A stretch of DNA of 64,000 nt from Exiguobacterium alkaliphilum 12/1 (lineage in GTDB: Bacteria; Bacillota; Bacilli; Exiguobacteriales; Exiguobacteriaceae), in NCBI RefSeq assembly GCF_000714435.1, contig NZ_JJMW01000058.1:58609-122608 (forward strand), in the 5' to 3' direction. Position numbers and translations under genes: made by a program. Below are positions 57,744-64,000 of this stretch, piece by piece; the stretch's first letter is position 1, and each line of letters opens with the position of its first letter. The notes beneath the pieces are model-generated. The model was not told where the DNA came from. It was given only the letters and a program-made list of their open reading frames with translations, and did not search any database.

Positions 57744-59471
57744 ATGCAACTTTTACAACGTGACCAACACACAAAAGGATTTCAACAGACACAAACAAAA
57801 ACGCTAAAACGTAATTGGTGGAAAGAAGCCGTCGCATACCAGATTTACCCGCGCAGCTTTTACGACGCGAACGGGGACGGAATCGGCGACATTCAAGGCA
57901 TCATCGATAAACTCGATTATTTGAAAGAGCTCGGCGTCGACGTCATCTGGATCTGCCCGATGTACAAGTCGCCGAACGACGACAACGGCTATGATATCTC
58001 GGATTATCAAGATATCATGGATGAGTTCGGGACGATGGAAGATTTCGACCGCCTCTTGAATGAAGTCCACGCACGCGGCATGAAGCTATTGTTAGACCTC
58101 GTCGTCAACCATACGTCGGACGAGCACCCGTGGTTCATCGAGTCGAAGAGTTCGAAAGACAACCCGAAACGCGACTGGTACATTTGGCGTGACGGGAAAC
58201 CGGACGGGTCAAAACCGAACAACTGGGAATCGATTTTTGGCGGTTCGGCTTGGGAGTTTGACGAGACGACGGAACAATATTTCTTACACGTGTTTTCGAA
58301 GAAACAACCTGACTTGAATTGGGAAAATAAAGAGATGCGCCAAGCGGTGTACGATATGATCAACTGGTGGCTCGATAAAGGGATTGACGGGTTCCGCGTC
58401 GATGCGATTAGTCACATCCGCAAGCATCCTTCATTCGCTGATTTGCCAAATCCAGAAGGACTTGATTTCGTCCCATCGTTTGAGATGCATATGAACGTCG
58501 ACGGCATTCACGGCTATTTGGAAGAGTTACGCGACGAGACGTTTAAAAAACATGATATCATGACGGTCGGCGAAGCGAACGGTGTCTCACCGGACGACGC
58601 CCACTTGTGGGTCGGCGAACAAGACGGCAAGATGAACATGGTCTTCCAATTCGAGCATATGGGACTTTGGCGCGAAGACGCCGAGTCGAAACTCGACGTC
58701 GTCCATTTGAAGAACGTGTTGTCGAAGTGGCAAAAAGGACTCGAGGAAGACGGCTGGAACGCCCTCTACGTCGAGAATCATGACCAGACACGTACCGTAT
58801 CGACGTGGGGGGACGATGAGCGCTATTGGAAAGAGAGCGCGAAATCGATCGGGATGATGTACTTTCTCATGCAGGGAACACCGTTCATCTATCAAGGCCA
58901 AGAGATCGGGATGACGAACGTCAAGTTCGACTCGATTGACCAATACGACGACATCGCGACACGTAACCGCTATTACATCGGTGTCGAGCAAGGGCGCTCG
59001 CACGATGAGATGATGCGCATCACATGGAACTCGTCACGTGACAACTCACGGACGCCGATGCAGTGGAGCAGCGCAGCGAACGCCGGATTCACGTTCTCGG
59101 ACACGCCTTGGTTCGGTATCAATCCGAACTACACGGCCATCAACGTTGAAGAACAACTTGAAGATGAAGACTCGATCCTCAACTTCTATAAAGAGATGAT
59201 TCGCCTCCGGAAACAAGATGAGACGTTCGTGTATGGCACGTATGACGTCGTTTTGCCGGAACACCCTGAGATTTACGCGTATACGCGCACGCTCGGAGAC
59301 AGCCAATACCTCGTCATGACGAACTTGACGGGTGGCGAGGCGATCTTCGCTTCAGACCTCACACTTCGCTCGGAGGATGTCGTTTTGAAAAACATGCCGC
59401 TAGATTCGCATGATGAGACGACACTCCTTCACTTGAAGCCGTTCGAAGGACGCGTCTATAAATTGAGTTAA
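57744..59471 (+). CDS. Alpha-glucosidase/oligo-1,6-glucosidase (GH13_31, MalL-like)
   Basis: A 575-residue cytoplasmic GH13 enzyme. WWKEAVAYQIYPRSFYDANG is the family opening; LLLDLVVNHTSDEHPWF carries the conserved His; GFRVDAISHI the nucleophile Asp; TVGEANGV the acid/base Glu; and YVENHDQTRTVS the third acid. About 22 extra residues precede the WWKEAV block compared with typical MalL, and the AAGGGAG lies 13 nt from the ATG, so the true start is somewhat uncertain. It hydrolyses alpha-1,6 or alpha-1,4 oligosaccharides, probably those made by the secreted amylase. Trehalose-6-P hydrolase is an alternative in the same subfamily. Confidence 0.88.
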   Translation: MQLLQRDQHTKGFQQTQTKTLKRNWWKEAVAYQIYPRSFYDANGDGIGDIQGIIDKLDYLKELGVDVIWICPMYKSPNDDNGYDISDYQDIMDEFGTMEDFDRLLNEVHARGMKLLLDLVVNHTSDEHPWFIESKSSKDNPKRDWYIWRDGKPDGSKPNNWESIFGGSAWEFDETTEQYFLHVFSKKQPDLNWENKEMRQAVYDMINWWLDKGIDGFRVDAISHIRKHPSFADLPNPEGLDFVPSFEMHMNVDGIHGYLEELRDETFKKHDIMTVGEANGVSPDDAHLWVGEQDGKMNMVFQFEHMGLWREDAESKLDVVHLKNVLSKWQKGLEEDGWNALYVENHDQTRTVSTWGDDERYWKESAKSIGMMYFLMQGTPFIYQGQEIGMTNVKFDSIDQYDDIATRNRYYIGVEQGRSHDEMMRITWNSSRDNSRTPMQWSSAANAGFTFSDTPWFGINPNYTAINVEEQLEDEDSILNFYKEMIRLRKQDETFVYGTYDVVLPEHPEIYAYTRTLGDSQYLVMTNLTGGEAIFASDLTLRSEDVVLKNMPLDSHDETTLLHLKPFEGRVYKLS

Positions 59472-59476
59472 CCGTT

Positions 59477-59502
59477 AAGACAGGGGCGACCCTGTCTTTT
59501 TG
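59477..59502 (+). terminator. Intrinsic terminator after alpha-glucosidase gene
   Basis: Stem AAGACAGGG/CCCTGTCTT with loop GCGA, then TTTTG. Confidence 0.82.
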
Positions 59503-59598
59503 TGGTGTGAAGCACATGCGAACCGGGAAAGAAAAAGTTAGCGATTCCGGACCGTTTGTGAGGTATGGTACGATGGGACAGCGGAAAGGGGAATCATC

Positions 59599-60018
59599 AT
59601 GGCAATTGAACCGAAACGTATACGCGTCCGTCAGACGACGAAAATGAGCGAACTCGATGAACCGATCGTGCTCGTCGCGGACGGTCTCTATTACGAACTG
59701 AAGACGGGCTTCATCTTGACGTTTGACCAAGAGCGTGAGGACGGCATCGTGCCGACGACGTTGAAATATACGACGGGGCGGCTCGCCCTTATGTGTAAAG
59801 GACCGATCGAGATGAACCATTCGTTCATCGAAGGACGAATGACACAGAGTGTATACAAAAACCCATATATGGCGATGACGATGGCGACGACGACGGAACG
59901 CCTTGACGTTTCAGACGGGCGTTGCCAATTCGACTACGCGTTAACGATGAACGACGATGTCGCCGGCACGTACGCTGTCGACGTCACATGGACGTTTAAA
60001 GGAGGAGACGAAGCATGA
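59599..60018 (+). CDS. DUF1934 family beta-barrel protein (YwiB-like)
   Basis: A 139-residue protein of the DUF1934/YwiB family, a small calycin-like barrel. PTTLKYTTGRLALMCKGPIEMNHSF and GRCQFDYALTMNDDVAGTYAVDVTWTF are conserved strands. Function unknown; in Bacillus it lies near argS. GGAAAGGGGAATCATC precedes the ATG. Overlaps the next gene by 4 nt (ATGA). Confidence 0.78.
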   Translation: MAIEPKRIRVRQTTKMSELDEPIVLVADGLYYELKTGFILTFDQEREDGIVPTTLKYTTGRLALMCKGPIEMNHSFIEGRMTQSVYKNPYMAMTMATTTERLDVSDGRCQFDYALTMNDDVAGTYAVDVTWTFKGGDEA

Positions 60019-60443
60019 ACTTTCAAGAGCGAGTGAAAAAGATTGAAGAGATGTTGAACGAGGACTGGTTCGAGATGCTCGAAACGAACGAGGACGAGTA
60101 TGAGGAGTGGCGCGGTCGCCTCGAAGATCATGCCGAGCACGTCATCGGACATTACGACAACGAGACCGGCGTCGACATGGACTCGGTCGACAAGTTGCTC
60201 CAGTTGAACGACGAGTTCCCGCTCCTTTACGGAGAAGACACGGTCCGGTTGTACCTCGCCTTAATCGAGGCACGTCCGGAAGACAAGTCGGTGTACGAAC
60301 GTTACGTCGACTATTTGGCCGCGATTGGGGACGCTTCGCACGAAGAGTTTTTACGGTTCCATACGCTCGTCGACGCGGGCAGGCTCGACGAGGCACGAAA
60401 GCTCGCGCCGGAGATGCCAGCACGATTAGGACTCGAAGAATAA
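60015..60443 (+). CDS. Acidic helical protein of unknown function
   Basis: A 142-residue acidic protein (NFQERVKKIEEMLNEDWFEM at the start), predicted mostly alpha-helical with TPR-like spacing in VRLYLALIEARPEDKSVYER and LRFHTLVDAGRLDEARKLA. I do not recognise a family. Co-translated with the DUF1934 gene (ATGA) and followed by a terminator, so the two products may work together. Confidence 0.68.
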   Translation: MNFQERVKKIEEMLNEDWFEMLETNEDEYEEWRGRLEDHAEHVIGHYDNETGVDMDSVDKLLQLNDEFPLLYGEDTVRLYLALIEARPEDKSVYERYVDYLAAIGDASHEEFLRFHTLVDAGRLDEARKLAPEMPARLGLEE

Positions 60444-60464
60444 GGCCGCATTGCGGTCTTTTTT
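60443..60464 (+). terminator. Intrinsic terminator
   Basis: A short stem GGCCGC/GCGGTC with loop ATT, followed by TTTTTTC. Confidence 0.7.
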
Positions 60465-60490
60465 CTACATAAAGATAAGGGGGAAGGGCG

Positions 60491-61006
60491 ATGTTACGTC
60501 TTGTGAAGACATCGATGGACCAAGAACAGCAAGTGCATGCATTTTTGAAGGAGTGGCGTGAACGGGATGAACGCATCGTCCCGAACGCGGTCGACGGGGA
60601 GGCGTCTGACTTTGAGACGTATGTCAAAGCGATTCGGGCGCGTGAGGTACGCGCGGAGAACGCCGGTTGGGTGCCGAGCACGACGTATTGGTTGACCGAC
60701 GGGGAAGAACTGCTCGGGGCGGCCAACATTCGGCACGAGTTGAACGAGCAGTTACTCAATTTCGGTGGTCATATCGGCTACGGGATTAAACCGAGTGCAC
60801 GGGGTCGGGGACTTGCGACGAAACAGCTCGCCCTCGCGCTCGAGAAGGCGAAGTCGCTCGGCATCGAGCGCGCGTTGATCACGTGCAATCGAACGAACGT
60901 CGCCTCGAAGCAAGTCATTTTGCGTAACGGTGGGGTGCCGGACACGCCGTTCATAGAAACGGACGGGACGGTCGTCGAGCGGTTTTGGATTGAGCTGAAA
61001 GGGTGA
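60491..61006 (+). CDS. GNAT family N-acetyltransferase
   Basis: A 171-residue acetyltransferase of the YjdG/RimJ-like single-domain kind. GGHIGYGIKPSARGRGLATKQL carries the acetyl-CoA loop ARGRGLA, and CNRTNVASKQVILRNGGV is the C-terminal element typical of predicted GNATs with N-terminal WxP-type blocks. AAGGGGGAAGGGCG lies before the ATG. Six bases separate it from the next gene, so they are probably co-transcribed. Confidence 0.82.
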   Translation: MLRLVKTSMDQEQQVHAFLKEWRERDERIVPNAVDGEASDFETYVKAIRAREVRAENAGWVPSTTYWLTDGEELLGAANIRHELNEQLLNFGGHIGYGIKPSARGRGLATKQLALALEKAKSLGIERALITCNRTNVASKQVILRNGGVPDTPFIETDGTVVERFWIELKG

Positions 61007-61012
61007 CGACAC

Positions 61013-61729
61013 ATGGGCGACTGGATCGTGGTGTACTTGGCGGCCATCAACTTCTTCGGCATCTATTTGTTCCCGCGGGACCGCATCCCGTCGAAGAAGT
61101 GGTTCTCGTTCTCGAGCGGGATCGCCATCACGTATTTCTTCATGTACTTACTCCCGTCACTCAATAAGCGCCAAGACACGCTCCGAGTCGACTGGCTCGA
61201 CCTTGCCTTGCCTTCAGAGATTTATGTCGTCAGTCTCATCGGGTTCACCGTCTTTTACGGGACGATGCGGTTCGTGCGGACCCCGCACTTCCAAGATGAG
61301 ACGCTCGACCGAAACGTCTCGTACTGGCTTCAAGTGACGCTCCTCACGGCGTATATGTCGTTCTCGGCATACGTCGTGACGGAGACGTCGGTGACGAACG
61401 TCGCCCAAATGTTTTATGCGACCGCACTCGGCGTCCATTTTCTCGCCGTCGGTCACGACTTGTATCGCCATTACGGCGAGGTCTACTTGACGCAAGGACG
61501 CTACTTTTTCACGGTCGGTATCCTCGTCACCGGCTACGTCGCCCGCTACGTCGACTTGGCGTCGCACGTCGAGACGATTCTGTTCGCGTTCGTCGCCGGG
61601 GCGATGATCCTGAACATCGTCAAGTTCGAGTTGCCGGCCGACCGGAATCTTCACTTCCGTACGTTCGTGCTCGCCGTGACGATTTACGGGGGACTTCTCC
61701 TCATCTTGAAGCACGTTCTCTATTTTTAA
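61013..61729 (+). CDS. Seven-helix membrane protein of unknown function
   Basis: A 238-residue integral membrane protein with about seven hydrophobic segments (near 4-20, 30-48, 66-84, 100-120, 127-146, 158-178 and 186-203, with a further C-terminal stretch). HFLAVGHDLYRHYGEVYLTQGRYFF is a distinctive polar loop with His and Asp. I do not recognise the family; the FLAVGHDL/Y pattern recalls ZIP-like or PAP2-like proteins only loosely. Start follows GGGTGACGAC. Ends just before the FadR-box promoter. Confidence 0.7.
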   Translation: MGDWIVVYLAAINFFGIYLFPRDRIPSKKWFSFSSGIAITYFFMYLLPSLNKRQDTLRVDWLDLALPSEIYVVSLIGFTVFYGTMRFVRTPHFQDETLDRNVSYWLQVTLLTAYMSFSAYVVTETSVTNVAQMFYATALGVHFLAVGHDLYRHYGEVYLTQGRYFFTVGILVTGYVARYVDLASHVETILFAFVAGAMILNIVKFELPADRNLHFRTFVLAVTIYGGLLLILKHVLYF

Positions 61730-61744
61730 GTTCTCCTAAGAAAA

Positions 61745-61762
61745 TGAATGACTGTTCATTCA
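61745..61762. promoter_or_regulatory. FadR box upstream of fadF
   Basis: TGAATGACTGTTCATTCA matches the Bacillus FadR operator (TGAATGAMTANTCATTCA) with one mismatch and is symmetrical over 9-bp arms (61743-61764). It overlaps the -35 box of the promoter, so FadR would repress and long-chain acyl-CoA would induce. Confidence 0.85.
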
Positions 61763-61776
61763 TTGTTTGGTATACT
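61748..61776 (+). promoter_or_regulatory. Promoter of fadF
   Basis: ATGACT (61748-61753) and TATACT (61771-61776), 17-nt spacer. Confidence 0.6.
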
Positions 61777-61819
61777 GATTTCAAGAATGAATCCGTTTTC
61801 ATTAAGGGGGATGTTGGGG

Positions 61820-63946
61820 ATGTCTACATTTTTAATCGTCAACTGGATTCTGTTCTTGCTCGTTCTCGGCTATGGCTTGTACTTGTTCGCGTCGCTCGTC
61901 TATCAGCGGTACACGTTCATTAAGCTCGGGAAGAAGGCAGAATGGAGCCAGACGAACAAAGAACGGCTTGAACAGGTGATGATCAACGTGTTCGGGCAAA
62001 AGAAATTGTTGAAAGATAAGAAGAGCGGCATCATTCACGTCATGATGTTCTATGGGTTTATCCTCGTCCAGTTCGGGGCGATCGACTTCATTTGGAAAGG
62101 GCTCGCCGTCGGGACGCGTTTCCCGCACGTGCCGCTCGGTCCGCTCTATCCAATCTTCACGTTCATGCAAGAGATCGTCATGCTCATGATTCTCGTCGCG
62201 GTCGTTTGGGGATTCTACCGCCGCTATATCGAGAAGCTCGTGCGCTTGAAGCGGAACTTTTTGGCCGGTCTCGCGCTCATCTTCATCGGTGGGCTCATGG
62301 TGTCCGTCTTGTTCGGGAACGGCTTTTACCTCGTCTATAAAGAAGAGCTCCCGATGTGGGGCGAGCCGGTCGCGACCATCATCGGCTCGGCGTTCGCCTG
62401 GGTACCGGGCAGCGTCGCGTTCGCGCTCTTCATCGTCTTCTGGTGGCTGCACCTGCTATTCTTACTCAGCTTCATGGTGTATATCCCGCAAGGCAAGCAC
62501 GCTCACTTGATTGCCGGCACACTCAACGTCTGGCTCGGCCGGACGCATAAAGTCGGTCGTCTCGCACCGGTCGATTTCTCGGCGATGGAAGAGGCGGAAG
62601 AGTCGGATGAAGAGGTCGTCTTCGGGGTCAACAAGATCGAAGACTTCAACCAGAAGCAGCTCGTCGACTTGTACGCCTGCGTCGAGTGCGGACGCTGTAC
62701 GAACGTCTGCCCGGCGACCGGTACCGGCAAGATGCTGTCGCCGATGGACCTCATCGTCAAACTGCGCGACCATATGAACATGAAAGGGGCCGCCATCACC
62801 CGGAAGTCGCCGTGGGCGCCGGCGCTCTTGTTCCAAAATACGCAAGGCGCGGAAATCGCCGCGGCCGCGATGGACGGGAACATGCTCGTCGCCGACGAGT
62901 TGATCGGCAACGTCATCACGGAAGAAGAGATTTGGGCGTGCACGACGTGCCGCAACTGTGAAGACCAATGCCCGGTCATGAACGAGCACGTCGACAAGAT
63001 CATCGACCTTCGTCGTTATCTCGTCATGATGGAAGGGAAGATGGACCCGGAAGCGCAGCGCACGGTCGCCAACATCGAACGTCAAGGCAACCCGTGGGGG
63101 ATGAACCGGAAGGAGCGCGAGAACTGGCGCAAAGACACGGAACTCGTCATCCCGACGGCGAAAGAGAAGAAGAAGGCGGGCGAAGAGTTCGAATTCCTCT
63201 TCTGGGTCGGGGCGATGGGCTCGTATGACAGCCGCAGCCAAAAAGTCGCCCAGAGTTTTGCGAGCGTCTTGAACAAGGCCGGCGTCTCGTTCGCTATCCT
63301 CGGCAACGAAGAGAAGAACTCGGGCGACACGCCACGCCGCATCGGGAACGAGCTGTTGTTCCAAGAGCTCGCCGAGGCGAACATCAAGCTGTTCGAGAAG
63401 TACGGCGTCACGAAAATCGTCACGGTCGACCCACACGCATACAACACGTTTAAAAACGAGTATCCGGACTTCGGGCTCACGGGGGTGAAAGTGTATCACC
63501 ACACCGAGCTCCTTGCCGAACTGCTCGACACGGGGCGCGTCAAACCGGACTTCGCCGTGAATGAACGGGTCGTCTATCACGATTCGTGCTATCTCGGTCG
63601 CTATAACGGCATCTATGACGCACCACGCTTCGTCTTGGAGCGCATCCCGGGCGTCGAACTCGTCGAGGCGGCCCGGAACCGTGAGAACGGGATGTGTTGC
63701 GGCGCCGGTGGCGGTCTCATGTGGCAAGAAGAGAAAGTCGGGACGCGCGTCAACGTCGCACGGACGGAGCAATTACTTGAAACGAAACCGACCGTCATCG
63801 GATCGGCCTGCCCGTATTGCTTGACGATGCTCTCAGACGGGACGAAAGCGAAAGAAGTCGATGAGACGGTCGGCACGTTCGACGTCGTCGAACTGCTCGA
63901 TCGTTCACTCGCTCCGCTCGAAGTACCCGAACCGCTCGTCCAATAA
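61820..63946 (+). CDS. fadF: FadF-type membrane iron-sulfur oxidoreductase
   Basis: A 708-residue membrane protein (B. subtilis FadF/YwjF type) that probably passes electrons from fatty-acid beta-oxidation to the quinone pool. The N-terminal part has about six helices resembling the nitrate-reductase gamma subunit. Then come two 4Fe-4S motifs (CVECGRCTNVCP about 293 and CTTCRNCEDQCP about 374) and two CCG-type domains, of which VYHDSCYLGRYNGIYD, GMCCGAGGGLM and GSACPYCLTM are visible. ATG at 61820 is 9 nt after AAGGGGG. The FadR box in its promoter fits the known B. subtilis fadF-acdA-rpoE unit; acdA would lie beyond the window. Confidence 0.93.
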   Translation: MSTFLIVNWILFLLVLGYGLYLFASLVYQRYTFIKLGKKAEWSQTNKERLEQVMINVFGQKKLLKDKKSGIIHVMMFYGFILVQFGAIDFIWKGLAVGTRFPHVPLGPLYPIFTFMQEIVMLMILVAVVWGFYRRYIEKLVRLKRNFLAGLALIFIGGLMVSVLFGNGFYLVYKEELPMWGEPVATIIGSAFAWVPGSVAFALFIVFWWLHLLFLLSFMVYIPQGKHAHLIAGTLNVWLGRTHKVGRLAPVDFSAMEEAEESDEEVVFGVNKIEDFNQKQLVDLYACVECGRCTNVCPATGTGKMLSPMDLIVKLRDHMNMKGAAITRKSPWAPALLFQNTQGAEIAAAAMDGNMLVADELIGNVITEEEIWACTTCRNCEDQCPVMNEHVDKIIDLRRYLVMMEGKMDPEAQRTVANIERQGNPWGMNRKERENWRKDTELVIPTAKEKKKAGEEFEFLFWVGAMGSYDSRSQKVAQSFASVLNKAGVSFAILGNEEKNSGDTPRRIGNELLFQELAEANIKLFEKYGVTKIVTVDPHAYNTFKNEYPDFGLTGVKVYHHTELLAELLDTGRVKPDFAVNERVVYHDSCYLGRYNGIYDAPRFVLERIPGVELVEAARNRENGMCCGAGGGLMWQEEKVGTRVNVARTEQLLETKPTVIGSACPYCLTMLSDGTKAKEVDETVGTFDVVELLDRSLAPLEVPEPLVQ

Positions 63947-64000
63947 ATTAGTGACCCGCTTCCGTATGCTGAACTGCTCCCCGTCAAGTAGACAGGGCAA
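63947..64000. other. Region after fadF up to window end
   Basis: 54 bases. No terminator hairpin or start of a new gene with a ribosome site is seen before the edge. Confidence 0.5.

Noticed and set aside
62462..63772. Long minus-strand open frame of 436 codons inside fadF
   Set aside because: It is the complement of a clearly conserved gene. The predicted protein is rich in Arg, Asp, His and Val runs typical of a shadow frame in GC-rich coding DNA, and there is no ribosome site.

Overview
The window looks like chromosome of a low-GC-phylum Gram-positive of the Bacillales, most likely an Exiguobacterium-type organism. This rests on the gene set: a GshF fusion enzyme, LipM/LipL lipoate relay, NsrR-Hmp, a MurNAc-6P recycling set, SpeE-SpeB and FadF, with strong AGGAGG-type ribosome sites and CcpA/FadR-type operators. 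Base composition is visibly above 50% G+C, and gene density is about 90%. Several genes (lipL, the YwfO-like HD protein, a YwhB-like tautomerase, ywhD, speE/speB, a YwiB-like DUF1934 gene, fadF) are orthologues of genes that lie in one sector of the Bacillus subtilis chromosome, which suggests an old conserved backbone with insertions. I see no rRNA, tRNA, CRISPR array, transposase or prophage gene.

Layout. 1-5.4 kb: end of a sugar-type ABC permease, small acetyltransferase and VOC genes, an HxlR regulator divergent from a VOC protein/quinone-reductase pair, a threonine aldolase and an SRPBCC protein. 5.4-12.7 kb: a MATE exporter coupled to gshF, an XRE/membrane-protein pair with a clear operator, a ring-cleavage-type dioxygenase, and divergent nsrR/hmp. 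12.7-19 kb: a putative envelope-stress island (unknown protein, YgiB-like lipoprotein, YgiC-like ATP-grasp ligase, DUF350 membrane protein) divergent from a K+ channel and a tandem-HD protein, then a PadR/DUF2812 operon with two large operators. 19-31.7 kb: secreted alpha-amylase with a cre site, lipM, lipA, nagZ, DegV, lipL, a dGTPase-like HD protein, a Na/Pi cotransporter and a YpfJ-type metallopeptidase. 31.8-36.6 kb: murR-GNAT-murQ-murP-mupG. 36.7-45.4 kb: ywhD, a dicarboxylate symporter, a VTT membrane protein, cardiolipin synthase, a 49-residue lipoprotein, an EAL phosphodiesterase, speE-speB, an MpsC-like protein, and an SbtA-like bicarbonate permease behind a structured leader. 45.4-56.2 kb: a surface-polysaccharide operon bracketed by two four-repeat HNH_repeat proteins. 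56.2-64 kb: a TipA-like MerR regulator, acetyltransferases, an alpha-glucosidase, DUF1934 and fadF behind a FadR-type box.

How genes work together. NagZ and MurR/MurQ/MurP/MupG form a nearly complete route for peptidoglycan-sugar recycling. LipM, LipA and LipL give the Bacillus-type lipoate assembly path. MATE and GshF are translationally coupled. The polysaccharide operon can make an N-acetylhexosaminuronate nucleotide sugar and transfer it, but within the window it has no flippase, polymerase or initiating transferase.

The most unusual items are: a canonical A_AAA_AAG slippery site inside the second HNH_repeat gene, where the -1 frame completes the fourth repeat and ends in an ATGA overlap with the next gene; the K+ channel/YgiB/YgiC/DUF350 island with its unknown proteins; the leader before the SbtA-like gene, which has competing pairings; and the repeat-bearing region upstream of the polysaccharide operon. 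Coordinates were derived by hand reading, and no homology search was run.
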